DNA from: Pseudo-nitzschia pungens
Taxonomy: Eukaryota > Bacillariophyta > Bacillariophyceae > Bacillariales > Bacillariaceae
DNA length: 64,000 nt
Reading direction: 5' to 3'
Assembly (NCBI GenBank): GCA_037355855.1
Contig: CM074759.1
Coordinates: 7,440,001 to 7,504,000, forward strand
Made by a program: the position numbers and the translations under genes. The notes under the pieces were generated by a model. It was not told where the DNA came from and searched no databases. It saw only the letters and a program-made list of their open reading frames with translations. Of the stretch, positions 1 to 11,200 are shown piece after piece (positions within the stretch are counted from its first letter, which is position 1; each line of letters opens with the position of its first letter).

Positions 1-1385
1 TAGGTATGATCTTAGACTGATAGCACCATAGAATCAGATCAGTTGCTTCTTGTTGTACAGTAATGCTTTCAAAGGTGGATCGGTTGCCGATTCGGGATTT
101 CGGCTTTGATGCTTCGTGTGAGAAGTTTGGCGGAGATGGATGGGGGAAACAACTCCGTACGGTAGATAGGCGACGCAGTCGTAGTTTTGCTTCTTCTTGC
201 TTCGGAAGAAGATTATTGGATTACTGGATCGGAATGAATCGACCGGTCTCGCAGGTTGTTGTAGATGCAGATGGTGGTCTGTTTTGAAAAGACGAGATGC
301 TGTGATTGTGAGAATAGCAAGAAGAAAAACCAAGCATTCGAAATGCTGGGCGTTGTCTTGAACCTGAGATCACGCTCTATTGCTTCACGAAGGATGAATA
401 TGCAAATAGTGATGAGAACAGGTCAGCTTGTTGTTGTAGTGATTTCTATTTTAGATTGGGTAAATTCTAGAAAAGTGAGAAGAATCTGATCTGAATGTGA
501 CTGTGAAAATCACTCAGGTTTGTTCATGTTCTCTTTATTCTCCGTGTTGTCACTGTTTTGATTGCTGTCGGAATTCAATCTTGCCTTGTTTCCCAGGACC
601 GACTTTGCTTCTCGTCTGTCCGTCAACCGGATTTCAGCATTGCTTCCAAAACATTGGATGAAGATGAAACACTCAAAATCGTTTCCGTTTCCGTTTCCGT
701 TTCCGTTTTCGTGCTGCCGGATGATTGTCGTGTACTGGTAGTACGGTATGGTTTACTTGTAAGGTTACTTGTATTCTTCAACCGGTATTGATGAGTGATT
801 CATTCCCGAAATCAATATGAAAACTCATAAAATAATAGATTATATGCCTCCAAGCTTTTGGCGCACCCCATCTCTTAACTTCAACTGACGCAGCACAGAC
901 AGGGCCTATTTAATATTCCGCTAATCTGTCACTAACCTTCCTCGTAAATTTACGGCACAGGTAGTAATTTCCGGTAAAAAAACTCTTACTAGTAGTAAGA
1001 TTACCGTATTTCAATTGTTACTTCTTACAGTACGGTAGTATTATTTAGGCGATCCATACTACTAACCTTACTGTAGTAGCTTAATTTTTTTTGTAGTACA
1101 CCAGACTACTATGAGATTTACAACAGGATTAGAAGCCTTACTTACTGCTTGCATTCCAGCGCACGTCCCTTGAGCAGGAGGAGAGCGAAACATCGCACGG
1201 TAACAACTTTACATACCAGTCACTTATTTCCCATAATTTCAATCAATCTTTCTCTCTGGAAAATATTATTACTACTATTGGACGCCTTTCGTTTTCACAA
1301 CCTATTATTACTATTGATTACGACAGAATGGTATATGCTATCCTACCGTATGCATGGATTCGTTTGTCGCATGCTGGTATCATCA
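1..1385. other. Intergenic region, no gene recognised
   Basis: Only short open frames occur on both strands and none has a recognisable motif. Two things stand out: a TTTCCG hexanucleotide run at about 682-705, and the left end of a MITE-like repeat at 793. From about 950 to 1100 the DNA is rich in the AGGTTAC/GTAAGG words that fill other intergenic stretches of this window. Confidence 0.6.
793..930 (+). repeat. Decayed left end of the GAGTGATTCCCGAAA MITE family
   Basis: GAGTGATT at 793 is followed by CATTCCCGAAATCAATATG, then by the family's internal words (ATTATATGCCTCCAAGC, TTTTGGCGCACCC, AGGGCCTATTT) in the same order as in the complete copies at 20980 and 30729. There is a 4-base insertion in the terminal repeat. 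No matching right end is visible before 1385, so this is a truncated copy. Boundaries on the right are approximate. Confidence 0.6.
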
Positions 1386-2280
1386 TTATTCTCGGCAAAG
1401 AGCAGCAACAACAAACGCTTGCGTCAGAAACCGCTTTGCCTCTATGTCTTGTTTCAAGGCAGTGCGGACGATGCTCAAATCCTGTTTCATTTGAGCAGAT
1501 GCAAATCGTAAAGCCCCGCCATACTGCGTTACCGCAGCCATGACAACGTCCCTGTTTTCCTGCATCTCAACAGATGCGTCCGCCAAGGCCCAGCCACACT
1601 GCGTTACCGCAGCCATGACAACCTCCTTGTTGTTTTTCAACTCATCTGATGCATGCCGCAAGGACTTGCCATTCTGAGTTACCACGGCCATGACGACCCT
1701 CTTGTTGTTCTTCATCTCAACAGATGCATGGCAAAAGGGGCAAAAGGCCTCGCCATTCAGAGTTATCCCAGCAATGACAACGTCCACATCATTCTTCAAT
1801 GAATCTGATGCATACTCCAAGGCCTCGCCATTCTCAGTTGTCGCAGCAATGACAACCTCCTTATTGTTTTTTAATGCATCAGATGCATACTCCAAGGCCC
1901 AGCCAGTCTGTGTTACCGCAGCCATGACAACCTCCTTGTTGTTCTTGAATCTATCAGATGCATCCTGCAAGGCCAAGCCATTCTGCGTTACCGCAGCCAT
2001 GACAACGTCCTTGTTGTTCTGCATCTCAACAGATGTGTACAGCAAGGCCTCGCCATTTTGAGTTGTCGCAGCAATGACAACCTCCTTGTTGTTTTTTAAT
2101 GCATCAGATGCATACTCCAAGGCCCAGCCATCCTCTTTCACTGCCGCCATAACAACCTCCTTGTTGTTCTTGAATCTATCAGATGCATACTCCAAGGCCC
2201 TGCCATCCTGCGTTACCGCAGCCATGACAACGTCCTTGTTGTTCTGCATCTCGTCAGATGCGTACTCCAAGGCCCTGCCA
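1386..2280 (-). pseudogene. DUF4116 repeat protein, 3' part (split by LINE insertion)
   Basis: The minus strand encodes about 292 residues made of about a dozen tandem repeats of roughly 24 residues with the pattern NNK(D/E)VVMAAVTQ.G.ALEYASD. This is the DUF4116 repeat, a family of unknown function expanded in diatoms and other protists. The C-terminal tail (IVRTALKQDIEAKRFL) departs from the repeat and ends at a stop at 1386. The frame is open up to 2280, where the 5' end of a LINE begins. The missing N-terminal part lies at 20047-20272. The 18-bp sequence TACTCCAAGGCCCTGCCA at 2263-2280 recurs at 20046-20063, and removing one copy together with the LINE rejoins the repeats in frame (about 367 residues in total). 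One repeat has a short irregular insert (GEAFCPFCHASVEM). As it stands the gene cannot make the full protein. Confidence 0.88.
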
Positions 2281-5200
2281 CAATTTTGCGACGCGCGATT
2301 TTGTCCGACGTTCCGATGTTCCAGTACTTAAAACACGTAGATTTCTACACACAATTCCCCTTTGATATCTCCCTCACTTCTCAAGCTCCTACAACAACAC
2401 CAAGCACTACACCTACTAACAGAGACCTCGCCTATTCGATTCTGCTATTGGTTTGGCTGCTTCTTGCTTCCTTTGGTTGCTTTGGTTGCTTGTCTCCCTG
2501 CCGGTGCCGGTCGAGCGCTTCGGCAGCAACAAGCAAACAAGGACACATAATTTTCTACAGCAATTGCAGTACTAATTTCTACAGCTGATTCTGTTTTCTT
2601 TCGCTTTGTCTCCGAGCTCGGTTTGTTTTTCGATCTGTTTTCAAGCTACCTTATTATTTAACGCTATACAGTCTTTCAAGCCCCATAAGTGATACCCACT
2701 TAACGTTCTACATTCTTCAAGGTTGAACCCACTTAACGTTCTACATTCTTCAAGACCGAACACATATACACCCCCTTCTAGAAGGTTCCTACTTGCTGAT
2801 CCTTAAGTATTTGCAAGTTCGCGCGAGCATATCTTCCAGTTCCCCCTTTATTTTCAAGCCAATTGCCCACTACTCCTTAAGTGTTTATCACTTAAGAGTA
2901 CCCCTGATTCCTAGCCAAGCCCCCCAGTCCATAAGTGTTTTCGCTTAAGGCTCCCCATACTACATCTGTTTCCAAGCCAAGACCAACCGATCCCTAAGTA
3001 CCTCCTACTTAGTGCACTCTTGTTTCCAAGACTACATCTACTATCGCCCCTTGTTTTCAAGACTACAGTTTCTCTGGTCCCTAAGTGTTCGCGAGGTCCC
3101 TGATCCCTAAGTGTTTTCGCTATAAAGCACCCCCAACTTGAACTTCAAGTTCGACACTGTTTTCAAGACACAAGCCTCCCCCTGGTCCCTAGGTGTTTCG
3201 AGTACAGCCCCTGTTTTCAGTTAAGCAGCTTCCCTGGTCCCTAAGTGTTCGCGAGTTCCCTGCTCCTTAAGTGTTTTCGCTATTAAGCAACCCCAACTTG
3301 AACTTCAAGTTCGACACTGTTTTCAAGACACAAGCCTCCCCCTGGTCCATAGGTGTTTCTACAAAAGCCCCTGTTTTCAAGCAAGCAGCCTCCCTAAGTG
3401 TCTCGCTCAAGGTACCTGTTTTCAAGCCAATTGCCACTGTTTCTACCCCTAATTATTCCCCTTGTTTCCAAGCAGGCAGCTTCCCCGGTCCCTAAGTGTC
3501 TCGCTCAAGGTCCCTGTTTTCAAGCCAATTGCCCCTGGATACTGTTTCCACTTATAAGTACTCGCGAGTTTGAACTTCAAGTTCCCTCCTGAGCCTTTTA
3601 AGTGTGCCCTGGCATTGATATCCCCCGGTCCCTAAGTGTTCCTACTAAAGCCCCTGATTTCACGCAAGCAGTGTCCCTAATACCAGGTCTTTGATACAAG
3701 CCAGTTGTCGGTGGTTGGTTTTCTACAGTCTGTTTGGTTTCTACAGTCTGTTTCTACAGTCTGTTTCTACACGATTTGCAGTGGTCTACTGGAGTTTCTA
3801 AATTCTGTAACTCCAGAGCACCTCTGTGGGTTTCGAGCGTGACTCTTCTGGTAGTGCTCCAGTCTTTTCTTTTGGTTCCCCTGGAATTTTTCCTTGTTCA
3901 GACCACAATTGGACCTGTTGTTGCTGCTGTATCCTGTTTCCCAGCATACAACCTATCACTCAACTGGTGCTTTTCAGTCTGTTGATTTGCCCTCAACCGG
4001 TGCTTCTCCTGCCCCGGCCTTTGTCATCACCTGGCACTTTTACATCCCAGAGCAGTGTCTGCTGTTGCTCCAGCACCCAACAGGTTGCTTTTCAGCTGTT
4101 GGTTTGCCCTCCATTGGTACTTCTCCTGCCCCGGCCTTTGCCCTCAACCGGTGCTTCTCCTTCCCCGGCCTTTTTCATCACCTGGCACTTGCACATCCAA
4201 GAGGCGTATCTGCTGTTGGTCCAGCACCCAATTGCTTGCTTTTCAGCTGTTGTTTGCCCTCACCCGGTGCTTCTCCTGCCCCGGCCTTTGTCATCAACCG
4301 GTGCTTCTCCTGCCCCGGCCATTGTCAGCACCGGTCACTTCTCCATTCAAGCGCGGCGTTTCAGTTGGTGCCCCTGCGCTCCACCGGAGGTTTTCTGCTG
4401 TTGATTTGTCCTCCACCGGTGCTTCTCCTGCCCCGGCCTTTGCCCTCAACCGGTGCTTCACCTGCTCCGGCCTTTGTCATCACCTGGCACTTGCGCATCT
4501 ACGAGGCGTGTCTGCTGTTGGTCCAACACCCAATTGCTTGCTTTTCAGTTGTTGCTTTGCTCTCAACCGGTGCTTCTCCTGTCCTGGCCTTTGCCCTCAC
4601 CCGGTGCTTCTCCTGCCCCGGCCTTTGTCTTCAACCGGTGCTTCTCCTGCCCCGGCCTTTGTCAACACCGGGTACTTCTCCTTTCAAGCGCGGCGTTTCA
4701 GTTGTTGCTCCTGCACTCCACTGGAGGTTTTCTGCTGTTGATTGCCCTCAATCGGTGCTTCTCCTGCCCCGGCCTTTGTCATCAACCGGTGCTTCTCCTG
4801 CCCCGGCCTTTGTCATCACCTGGCATTTGCACATCCAAGAGGCGTGTCTGCTGTTGGTCCAACACCCAATTGCCTGCTTTTCAGTTGTTGCTTTGATCTC
4901 AACCGGTGCTTCTCCTGCCCCGGCCTTTGCCCTCAACCGCCGCTGGTGTCTCTGCCCTCAGTGCTCCACTTCTGGTACAAGCCTACACATTTTGCAGAGT
5001 TCTTCCTCTTCCGCGCGCAGAGTTTTTGGGCTCCAAGTGTGAGACAAATTTTGCTTGTTTTTTAGCAAAAATTTCCAAGTTCCCCGGTTACTTTTGTGGG
5101 TGTGCTCCAGTATATTTTTTGGATCCCCAGGGACCTTTTCCTTGTCCAGACCAAGGTTACCCTTGTTGTTGCTGCTGTACCCTGTTTCCAGAATACACCC

Positions 5201-5284
5201 ATCTGTATATATACATACAGGTTAACACTGACAGCCTACCAGCGCCCGAGCCAACACGCCTATTCAGACGATACTAGCCCCACC
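2281..5284 (+). promoter_or_regulatory. LINE 5' leader with hairpin and repeat arrays
   Basis: The 3-kb leader has no convincing gene. The first part (about 2650-3700) is a degenerate array built on (T)CCCTAAGTGTT...GTTTTCAAGC motifs, several of which form hairpins (arms CTTAAGTG/CACTTAAG at 2876-2896; CTAAGTA/TACTTAG at 2994-3012). The second part (about 3990-4960) is a GC-richer minisatellite. By analogy with repeated 5' monomers of other LINEs it may hold an internal promoter or translation-control signals; that is inference. Open frames of up to 382 codons across the minisatellite have no ATG-led gene structure and are treated as repeat artefacts. Confidence 0.65.
3990..4960 (+). repeat. 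Minisatellite in the LINE leader
   Basis: The core (AACCGGTGCTTCTCCTGCCC followed by CGGCCTTTG) occurs about 13 times, separated by alternating spacers (ATCACCTGGCACTTGCACATC; AACACCCAATTGCTTGCTTTTC). Copies closest together are about 33-34 bp apart; the higher-order unit is a few hundred bp. Several forward frames stay open across it because the unit lacks stops. Confidence 0.8.
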
Positions 5285-8242
5285 ATGCCTCCCCCCCCGC
5301 CAGCTTCCAGGCGAAAAAGGCCTCCCTTGGCTGCTACTCCTTCAAACAAACGCGCCTTTATGGGGACTCCTTCCCGCCGACCACCTGCTGGTTCCGTTCT
5401 TCAGGCTACTCCCTCTCCCCCTCCCTCTCCCCGTACAGCTAGGGATTCACTCCCTTCTGATGATGATATGTCCTTCACTTCTGCTGTGTCTACCGGTGCA
5501 CTAGATGATGTTGATATGAGCACTGAGCAGTCAGGCACTGGGCATTCAGACACAGGGCATTCAGGCAGTGGGCAGTCCGACAGTGGGAAGTCTGACAGTG
5601 GGAAGTCCAACAGTGGAAAGTCCAACAGTGGAAAGTCCAACAGTGGGACGTCTACCAGTGGGAAGTCCAACAGTGGAATGTCCAACAGTGAGACGTCTAG
5701 GGATGGCCAGCCAGGCTCTGAGCACTCAGACTCTAAGCACCCTCCTTCCAAGGTCTCTCCTTCCAAGTCTAGTCTGAAACAAGCTACTCTTGCATTTCTT
5801 TCTGACACACCGTCTGCAGAGCGACATGCCCTGCGCCAGAAAGCCCTGGCTGCTGCCAACAAAGCTCACTCAGATTCCTTCCTCTGGTGCTTCTACGGTA
5901 AGGGGCCTTTTACTGGTCGTGCTTCCATTCCCACCCCTATCCAAACTCTTCGTAAAACTCCAGCAGGATCCCGGCTATGGACTGGGTGTCCTAGTCCCAC
6001 TCACTTCTTCAGCAAGAAAGATGGGAATGACAAGAAATCCATCCATGATTTCTGTCAGTCTGCCATCCCTCCAGCATATGCTCAAGCTTTTCCTGACAAC
6101 CCTGAGTGGAGAACTGCTTCTGTAGAGTCCCTGGTTTCCCTTGCTTCTCTCTGTTTTCAAGCCTCTGAAGACTGGACCAAGCAACCTTCTGGCCATGCTC
6201 TTAAGAGATGTCTTATTGGTTTGGCCAAGATGTCACCTGAGTGTTTTGACACCATGTACTGTGAAGGGAACCTTTTGCCCAGCACTGAAGGAAAAGTTTG
6301 GTTGGCAGCTAACCAGGTGCTTGGCTCCCACTGGCATTTCAAGAAGAGACCTCCTACACCTGCGCCAACTGCAGTTGATGATGCTTCCACTTCCAAATCA
6401 GTGTCCTTTCTTCCTGGTGGTGGTGATGCTACTGTCTTGTCCTCTTCTGCTGGGCATTTCCTCCAACGCCGAGGGGTTTGCTCCAGTGATTCTAGAGCTC
6501 CAGTGGATGTCACTGCTGGCACCAAGTGTTCTCATAGTTCTTATGTCACTCTGTCCCTTCCAAGGTTGATGTCACAACGCCCTGGGGAACTGTATGATGA
6601 GCTGCTCAAGTCTCTCAAGGAAGCTTTGGATCTTCTATGGACTGTTGACAAGCGCCTGGTGTTGTATGTTTTTCCCTCAAGAGCCAGGCTCCACCCCAAG
6701 GCCAAGCCTGTTACCAAGTTTTGGACGACACTTCCTGACAGGAAGACCTTGGAATTGTATGTTGCTCAGCTATGGCTTCGCAGTAGAACTGCTCCTCATC
6801 TACGCTTCTTTTTGGGACACAGTGCTTCCCTGGAGAAACTCTTTTCAGCACAATTGCTCCAGAGGCTCAGAGACCGTGACATGGACCTGAAATATGACCA
6901 CATACAGGCCCCAGTTATTGTCACCTGTGGCTTTCTCCTTGGATCTTACATGCAGAGTTTTGATCTTGACCACTACAACGAATTGCTTCAGACTCATCCC
7001 AGGTTTCAGGCATGTCCTATTGCTGTTATCCGGAAGAATATCAGCCTTGACAACTCCAGAACTCCTGATCCCAATCCGGTTCTGGCTGCTCATGTTTTAT
7101 GTGATGCAACAAAGCGCGCCCAAACTGTTAAGCTCCTCAAAGCCCAGTTCAACCGTTGCAAACCTTCAGACATTGCCTCTTTACCTGATGGTAAATTCTA
7201 CAAGTTTATTGAGACAGCTACCAATCCTTCTGACAGACCTCTTCCCCCCTCCAAGCTCAAGACTGTTCGCCAGGCTAAGCACCGCCAAGCCAAATTTATT
7301 GAGAGCCATGAAACTGCTCCTGTTCTGGGGGTAGTTGATCTTGATCTTCCAGTTGACTTGGGCCAAGGGCTGGGTTTGAAGACACTGCGCAGTGTGCTTC
7401 TGGGTATCAGAACCCGTGACAATTGGTCATGGCCTCTTTTTCTTTCTGTCGATACCAGTTCATACCGAGGCGAGATCCTTGCTTTGTACAACATCACTAC
7501 CAAGGCTGAAGCAATGGCCATGTTGTCTTTCCTGCCTATTTTTCTGGAAGCTCAGTATGGTTCTTGTGTTAGACAATGGTTCTCTTCTGAGTGCTTGACT
7601 GAAATGGAAGCTTACCATTGGGATGATGCAGTCAATTGTGTTGTGGAAACTGCACCTGCTGCAGATCCAATGCAGGATAACTCTCTTCCCTTTTTTGGTG
7701 ATGGGGATGCACGAGATTGGGAACTTGTTGATGATGACTTGTCAGTTGACCTTGCTCCCGATCTCACTTTTGATCTGGATTTGCACTTTAACCTCCAAGC
7801 CCGTGCTGACAGTGGTGGTGGAGGCTTTGATGATTCTCAATCCATGGATACTTTAGCGACTGGCACTTCCAATCTTACTGCTGTCCAGGCCTCAGCGCCT
7901 GCAGGTGCTGTTCCTCCTGGCGGTGATCCTACCCATGTGGCCAAGGCTGATGCCTCCCCTGGTATCTCTCCTGAAGTTCCCCCTGGAGTTCCTGACCCTC
8001 CCCATAATGCCATGGCTGGTGACCTCCCTGTGGTCTCTCCTGAGTCCTCAACTGCAGTTCCTGCTGCCGGTGGTGGGGAAGATGCAGCCTCTGCATTGAG
8101 GCTTGGAGTTGCTGCAATTGCATTCTCTTCCAGTCATGATGCTAGTGTCAGTGACTTGAGCCATGCCAATGTCTCCACCAAATCAGCTCCGGCAACTCTT
8201 CCTTCCGTGCGACAGACTCGGTTTCCTTCTGATCATGGTTAG
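5285..8242 (+). CDS. LINE ORF1 protein
   Basis: This encodes 985 residues from the first ATG (context CACCATGCC); the open frame runs further upstream, but only a GTG lies there. ORF1 proteins of LINEs bind the element RNA and act as chaperones. The N-terminal part is basic and proline-rich (MPPPPPASRRKR), followed at about residues 80-140 by a Ser/Gly/Lys hexapeptide array of SDSGKS/SNSGKS type. The middle third is a globular region without a motif I can name. The C-terminal third is acidic and then Pro/Gly/Ala-rich. No zinc knuckle or RRM was recognised. It ends 80 nt inside ORF2 in a different frame, so ORF2 is probably translated by reinitiation or frameshift. The frame is intact. Confidence 0.85.
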   Translation: MPPPPPASRRKRPPLAATPSNKRAFMGTPSRRPPAGSVLQATPSPPPSPRTARDSLPSDDDMSFTSAVSTGALDDVDMSTEQSGTGHSDTGHSGSGQSDSGKSDSGKSNSGKSNSGKSNSGTSTSGKSNSGMSNSETSRDGQPGSEHSDSKHPPSKVSPSKSSLKQATLAFLSDTPSAERHALRQKALAAANKAHSDSFLWCFYGKGPFTGRASIPTPIQTLRKTPAGSRLWTGCPSPTHFFSKKDGNDKKSIHDFCQSAIPPAYAQAFPDNPEWRTASVESLVSLASLCFQASEDWTKQPSGHALKRCLIGLAKMSPECFDTMYCEGNLLPSTEGKVWLAANQVLGSHWHFKKRPPTPAPTAVDDASTSKSVSFLPGGGDATVLSSSAGHFLQRRGVCSSDSRAPVDVTAGTKCSHSSYVTLSLPRLMSQRPGELYDELLKSLKEALDLLWTVDKRLVLYVFPSRARLHPKAKPVTKFWTTLPDRKTLELYVAQLWLRSRTAPHLRFFLGHSASLEKLFSAQLLQRLRDRDMDLKYDHIQAPVIVTCGFLLGSYMQSFDLDHYNELLQTHPRFQACPIAVIRKNISLDNSRTPDPNPVLAAHVLCDATKRAQTVKLLKAQFNRCKPSDIASLPDGKFYKFIETATNPSDRPLPPSKLKTVRQAKHRQAKFIESHETAPVLGVVDLDLPVDLGQGLGLKTLRSVLLGIRTRDNWSWPLFLSVDTSSYRGEILALYNITTKAEAMAMLSFLPIFLEAQYGSCVRQWFSSECLTEMEAYHWDDAVNCVVETAPAADPMQDNSLPFFGDGDARDWELVDDDLSVDLAPDLTFDLDLHFNLQARADSGGGGFDDSQSMDTLATGTSNLTAVQASAPAGAVPPGGDPTHVAKADASPGISPEVPPGVPDPPHNAMAGDLPVVSPESSTAVPAAGGGEDAASALRLGVAAIAFSSSHDASVSDLSHANVSTKSAPATLPSVRQTRFPSDHG

Positions 8243-11200
8243 CTCTTCTGGTATGAGGTGTGATGGGATGCCTTCCAATCCAAATCCCATCAATGCTTCT
8301 CCTGTTTCTCCCTTTTCCCCCTCCGCCTCTTCCCCTGTCTCTCATTTTGTCCAATTAACTCTTCATGGAGACTCTCTTGCTGCTAAGGATTCTGACAGTT
8401 TTGGTCATTCCTTTCCTCAAGCTCCATCATCTAATTCCACCATCATCACCTTCCAAAACATTGGACCCCAGCGTAGAGCTGCCTTTATGTCCATGTCCAA
8501 GCACAACGCCCGTCAATTTGTCAAGAGCAATGCCAGTGTGGCTCTTTTTGCTGAACATTGTTTGAATGAATCCAAACTCCTGCCCTGTGATCTTTTCAAT
8601 CGGCGCATGAAGAATGTCTGTCCCTCAAGTTTTTCCTATCTTGCCAACAACAAGCATGAAGCTTCTGGCTGCTCATGGCTTCAGCCTGGTGGCACAGGGT
8701 TTTCCATTGATCAACTGTTCAGTTCCCACAAGATTGCCCATGGGGCTGATCCTTCTGGTCTTGGAAGATGGTCCTTTGTCAAGTTTCAAGGCAGGGATGG
8801 CTACAATGTCACTATGTTTTCTGCTTACTGCCCAGTTGAAAATGATAGGGATCTTGGTTCAGTCTGGAATCAACAGTGCCGCTACTTTCAAGCAGCTGAA
8901 AATCTTTTCAGTCCCAATCCATGCATTCTTTTTCACAGGGATTTGACTGCTGCCCTTCAGGTCTGCCTGGGTGCAGGTGACCAGGTCATTGTTGGGATTG
9001 ACCAGAATGCTGATGTTCGAACTGATGGCTTGTCTTTTGAGCTCAAGGCTCTTGGTTTCAGAGAGGCCATTCTTACACTTCATAGTATGTCTTCGCCTCC
9101 TGCCACTCACAACCGCAACACTACCAGAACACCAATTGATGCCATTTGGGTCTCTGAGAATGTTGATGTTCTCAGGGCTGGGTATTGTCCCTTTGGTGGT
9201 GTCTATGGTATGGAATCTGACCACAGAATGCTTTGGATTGAAGTCTGTAATTGCAGCCTCATGGGCAAACATTTGCCACCTCCTGTGAGCTTCTCTCATT
9301 CCAAACTCCAGTCCTCCCACCCTCATCTGCGCCACCGGTATTTCAAGCGTGTCAGGCACAGCTTTCTCCAGGCTGGGGTGTTTTCTCTCCAAGCTAAGCT
9401 GGAGCACCTCCTGGCTCAGTTTCAGTCTGGGGATATTTCTGTGCGCACTGATCTCATCACCACATATGAAGTACTCCATGAAACCTCTACCTCTCTTAGG
9501 CTCTCTGTTGAACAAAACCTCTGCCACACTAGAGCTGGTTTGGTTCCATGGTCACCAAAGCTGCAAGTCTATCGTGATACAATTGACTTTTGGCGGCGTG
9601 TTGTTAAGTTGAGACAGGGTGTGTCCACCAGTCATACTGTTTTGAAAAGGTTGGCCTGCAAGCTTTCTCTCTACAAAGGAGAACACAGTGACCTTTCCAG
9701 TGCTCTCCTCCATCTGAAACAAGCTTACAAGCAATACCGGGCAGTGAAGAAATTGGCCCCCTCATGGAGAGACTCCTTCAATCAAGGCCTGGTGGATGCA
9801 CTTCTTGCTGAAGGCAAGCCTCACAACCAGACTGCTTCCCAGATTCGTGCCAGGATGCGCAGGGAACGTCTTCAAAGAGAGCTTGGTCTTGCTGCTCGGT
9901 CTATTCGGGGACGTGTCAACAAGTCAGCAGTCTTGCGAGCTATTGCAGTTGGCCATGATGGTGTTGAACAGGTCTTGGAGTCTCAGTCTACTATGGTTCC
10001 AGCTATGGCTGAATCCAATGTCCGGCGTCAACAGCAGTGTATTGGCACTCCTTCCATGACTCCCTCCTTCATTCAAGATTTCGGCTACCTAGGCACTGCC
10101 CAGGCTGCTACTCATGTTCTTGATGGCACATATAATCCTCCTCCTGCCACTGACAAATACCTTTCTGAATTTCTTTCCTGTCTCAAAGTCCCTGACTCTA
10201 TACTGAGTTTGCCCCCCTTTGACTATTCAGTGTGTCCAGCTGACAATGCTGCTGCCTGGAAACGCCAGAGGGAACGCACAGCAAGTGAACCTTCTTGTTT
10301 GGGTTTTGCCCACCACAAGGCATTTGCCATGGATCCCCAGCTGAACAAGTTTGACACTCTCCTGAGATCCGTCCCATTGATTGTTGGCTTCTCTCCTTCT
10401 GCTTGGCAGGTCATCACTGATGTTGAGATCTTCAAGAAACCTGGTGAATATAGAGTGGATAAGATGAGGCTTATTCAGCTGATGTCTCCTGAGTTCCAAA
10501 TCAACAACAAGATGATTGGCAGACGCATTCTTGCCCATGCTGAACGTGCCAATGCCGTGGCTGCTGATCAACATGGAAGCAGGAAACACCACAAGGCCAT
10601 CAACACCTGCCTGAACAAGAAGCTCATCTGTGATGTGTTGAGGCAGAAGCGCAGATCTGGTGCTGTTGCTATGAATGATGCCAAGGGCTGCTATGATAGG
10701 ATCTCTCATCCCATTGCAGGTCTCACTCTCCAGAGCTTTGGGGTTCCTGCACATGTGTGTGAGGTTCTTTTGTCTACTTTGCAACTTGCCAAGCACCACA
10801 TCAAAACTGGTTTTGGTCGGTCAGGTCCTGTGTATGGTGATGAACCTGTTCCTCTCAGTGGTTGTGGCCAAGGCAATGGTATTGGTCCAACTCTTTGGGC
10901 TTTGGTGTCAACAATTGTCTTCCGAATGATGCAACAGGCTGGGCATGGTGTCCATCTTCTCACTTCATTGTCACTGCAACTGGTTTCTCTTGTGGGTTTT
11001 GCCTTTGTGGATGACACAGATTTGTTTTGTGCTGGCTCTGATTCCTCCACATCTGGTGAGGAATTAGCTGTTGACTTTCAGGAAGCTCTTGACCGGTGGG
11101 CTGGTGGGATTATTGCCACTGGTGGTGCTATTGAACCTGCCAAATCCTTCTGTTATTTGATTGATTTCAAATGGAATGGATCCGGTTGGGATTATCGCTC

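Noticed and set aside
1690..2331. Plus-strand repeats reading MTTSLLFFNASDAYSKA
   Set aside because: This is the antisense of the DUF4116 repeats, which have the recognisable family pattern on the minus strand.
3990..4960. CRISPR-like array of regularly spaced repeats
   Set aside because: Spacers are themselves repeated, spacing is irregular, and it is in a eukaryotic LINE leader without cas genes.
3894..5042. Plus-strand open frame of 382 codons (and companions of 228 and 147) as a gene
   Set aside because: They are translations of a minisatellite in several frames, rich in Cys/Pro/Leu repeats, and lie in the LINE leader upstream of ORF1.
5401..5862. Minus-strand frame of 153 codons with LLDFPL repeats
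   Set aside because: Antisense of the Ser/Gly/Lys repeat array in LINE ORF1.
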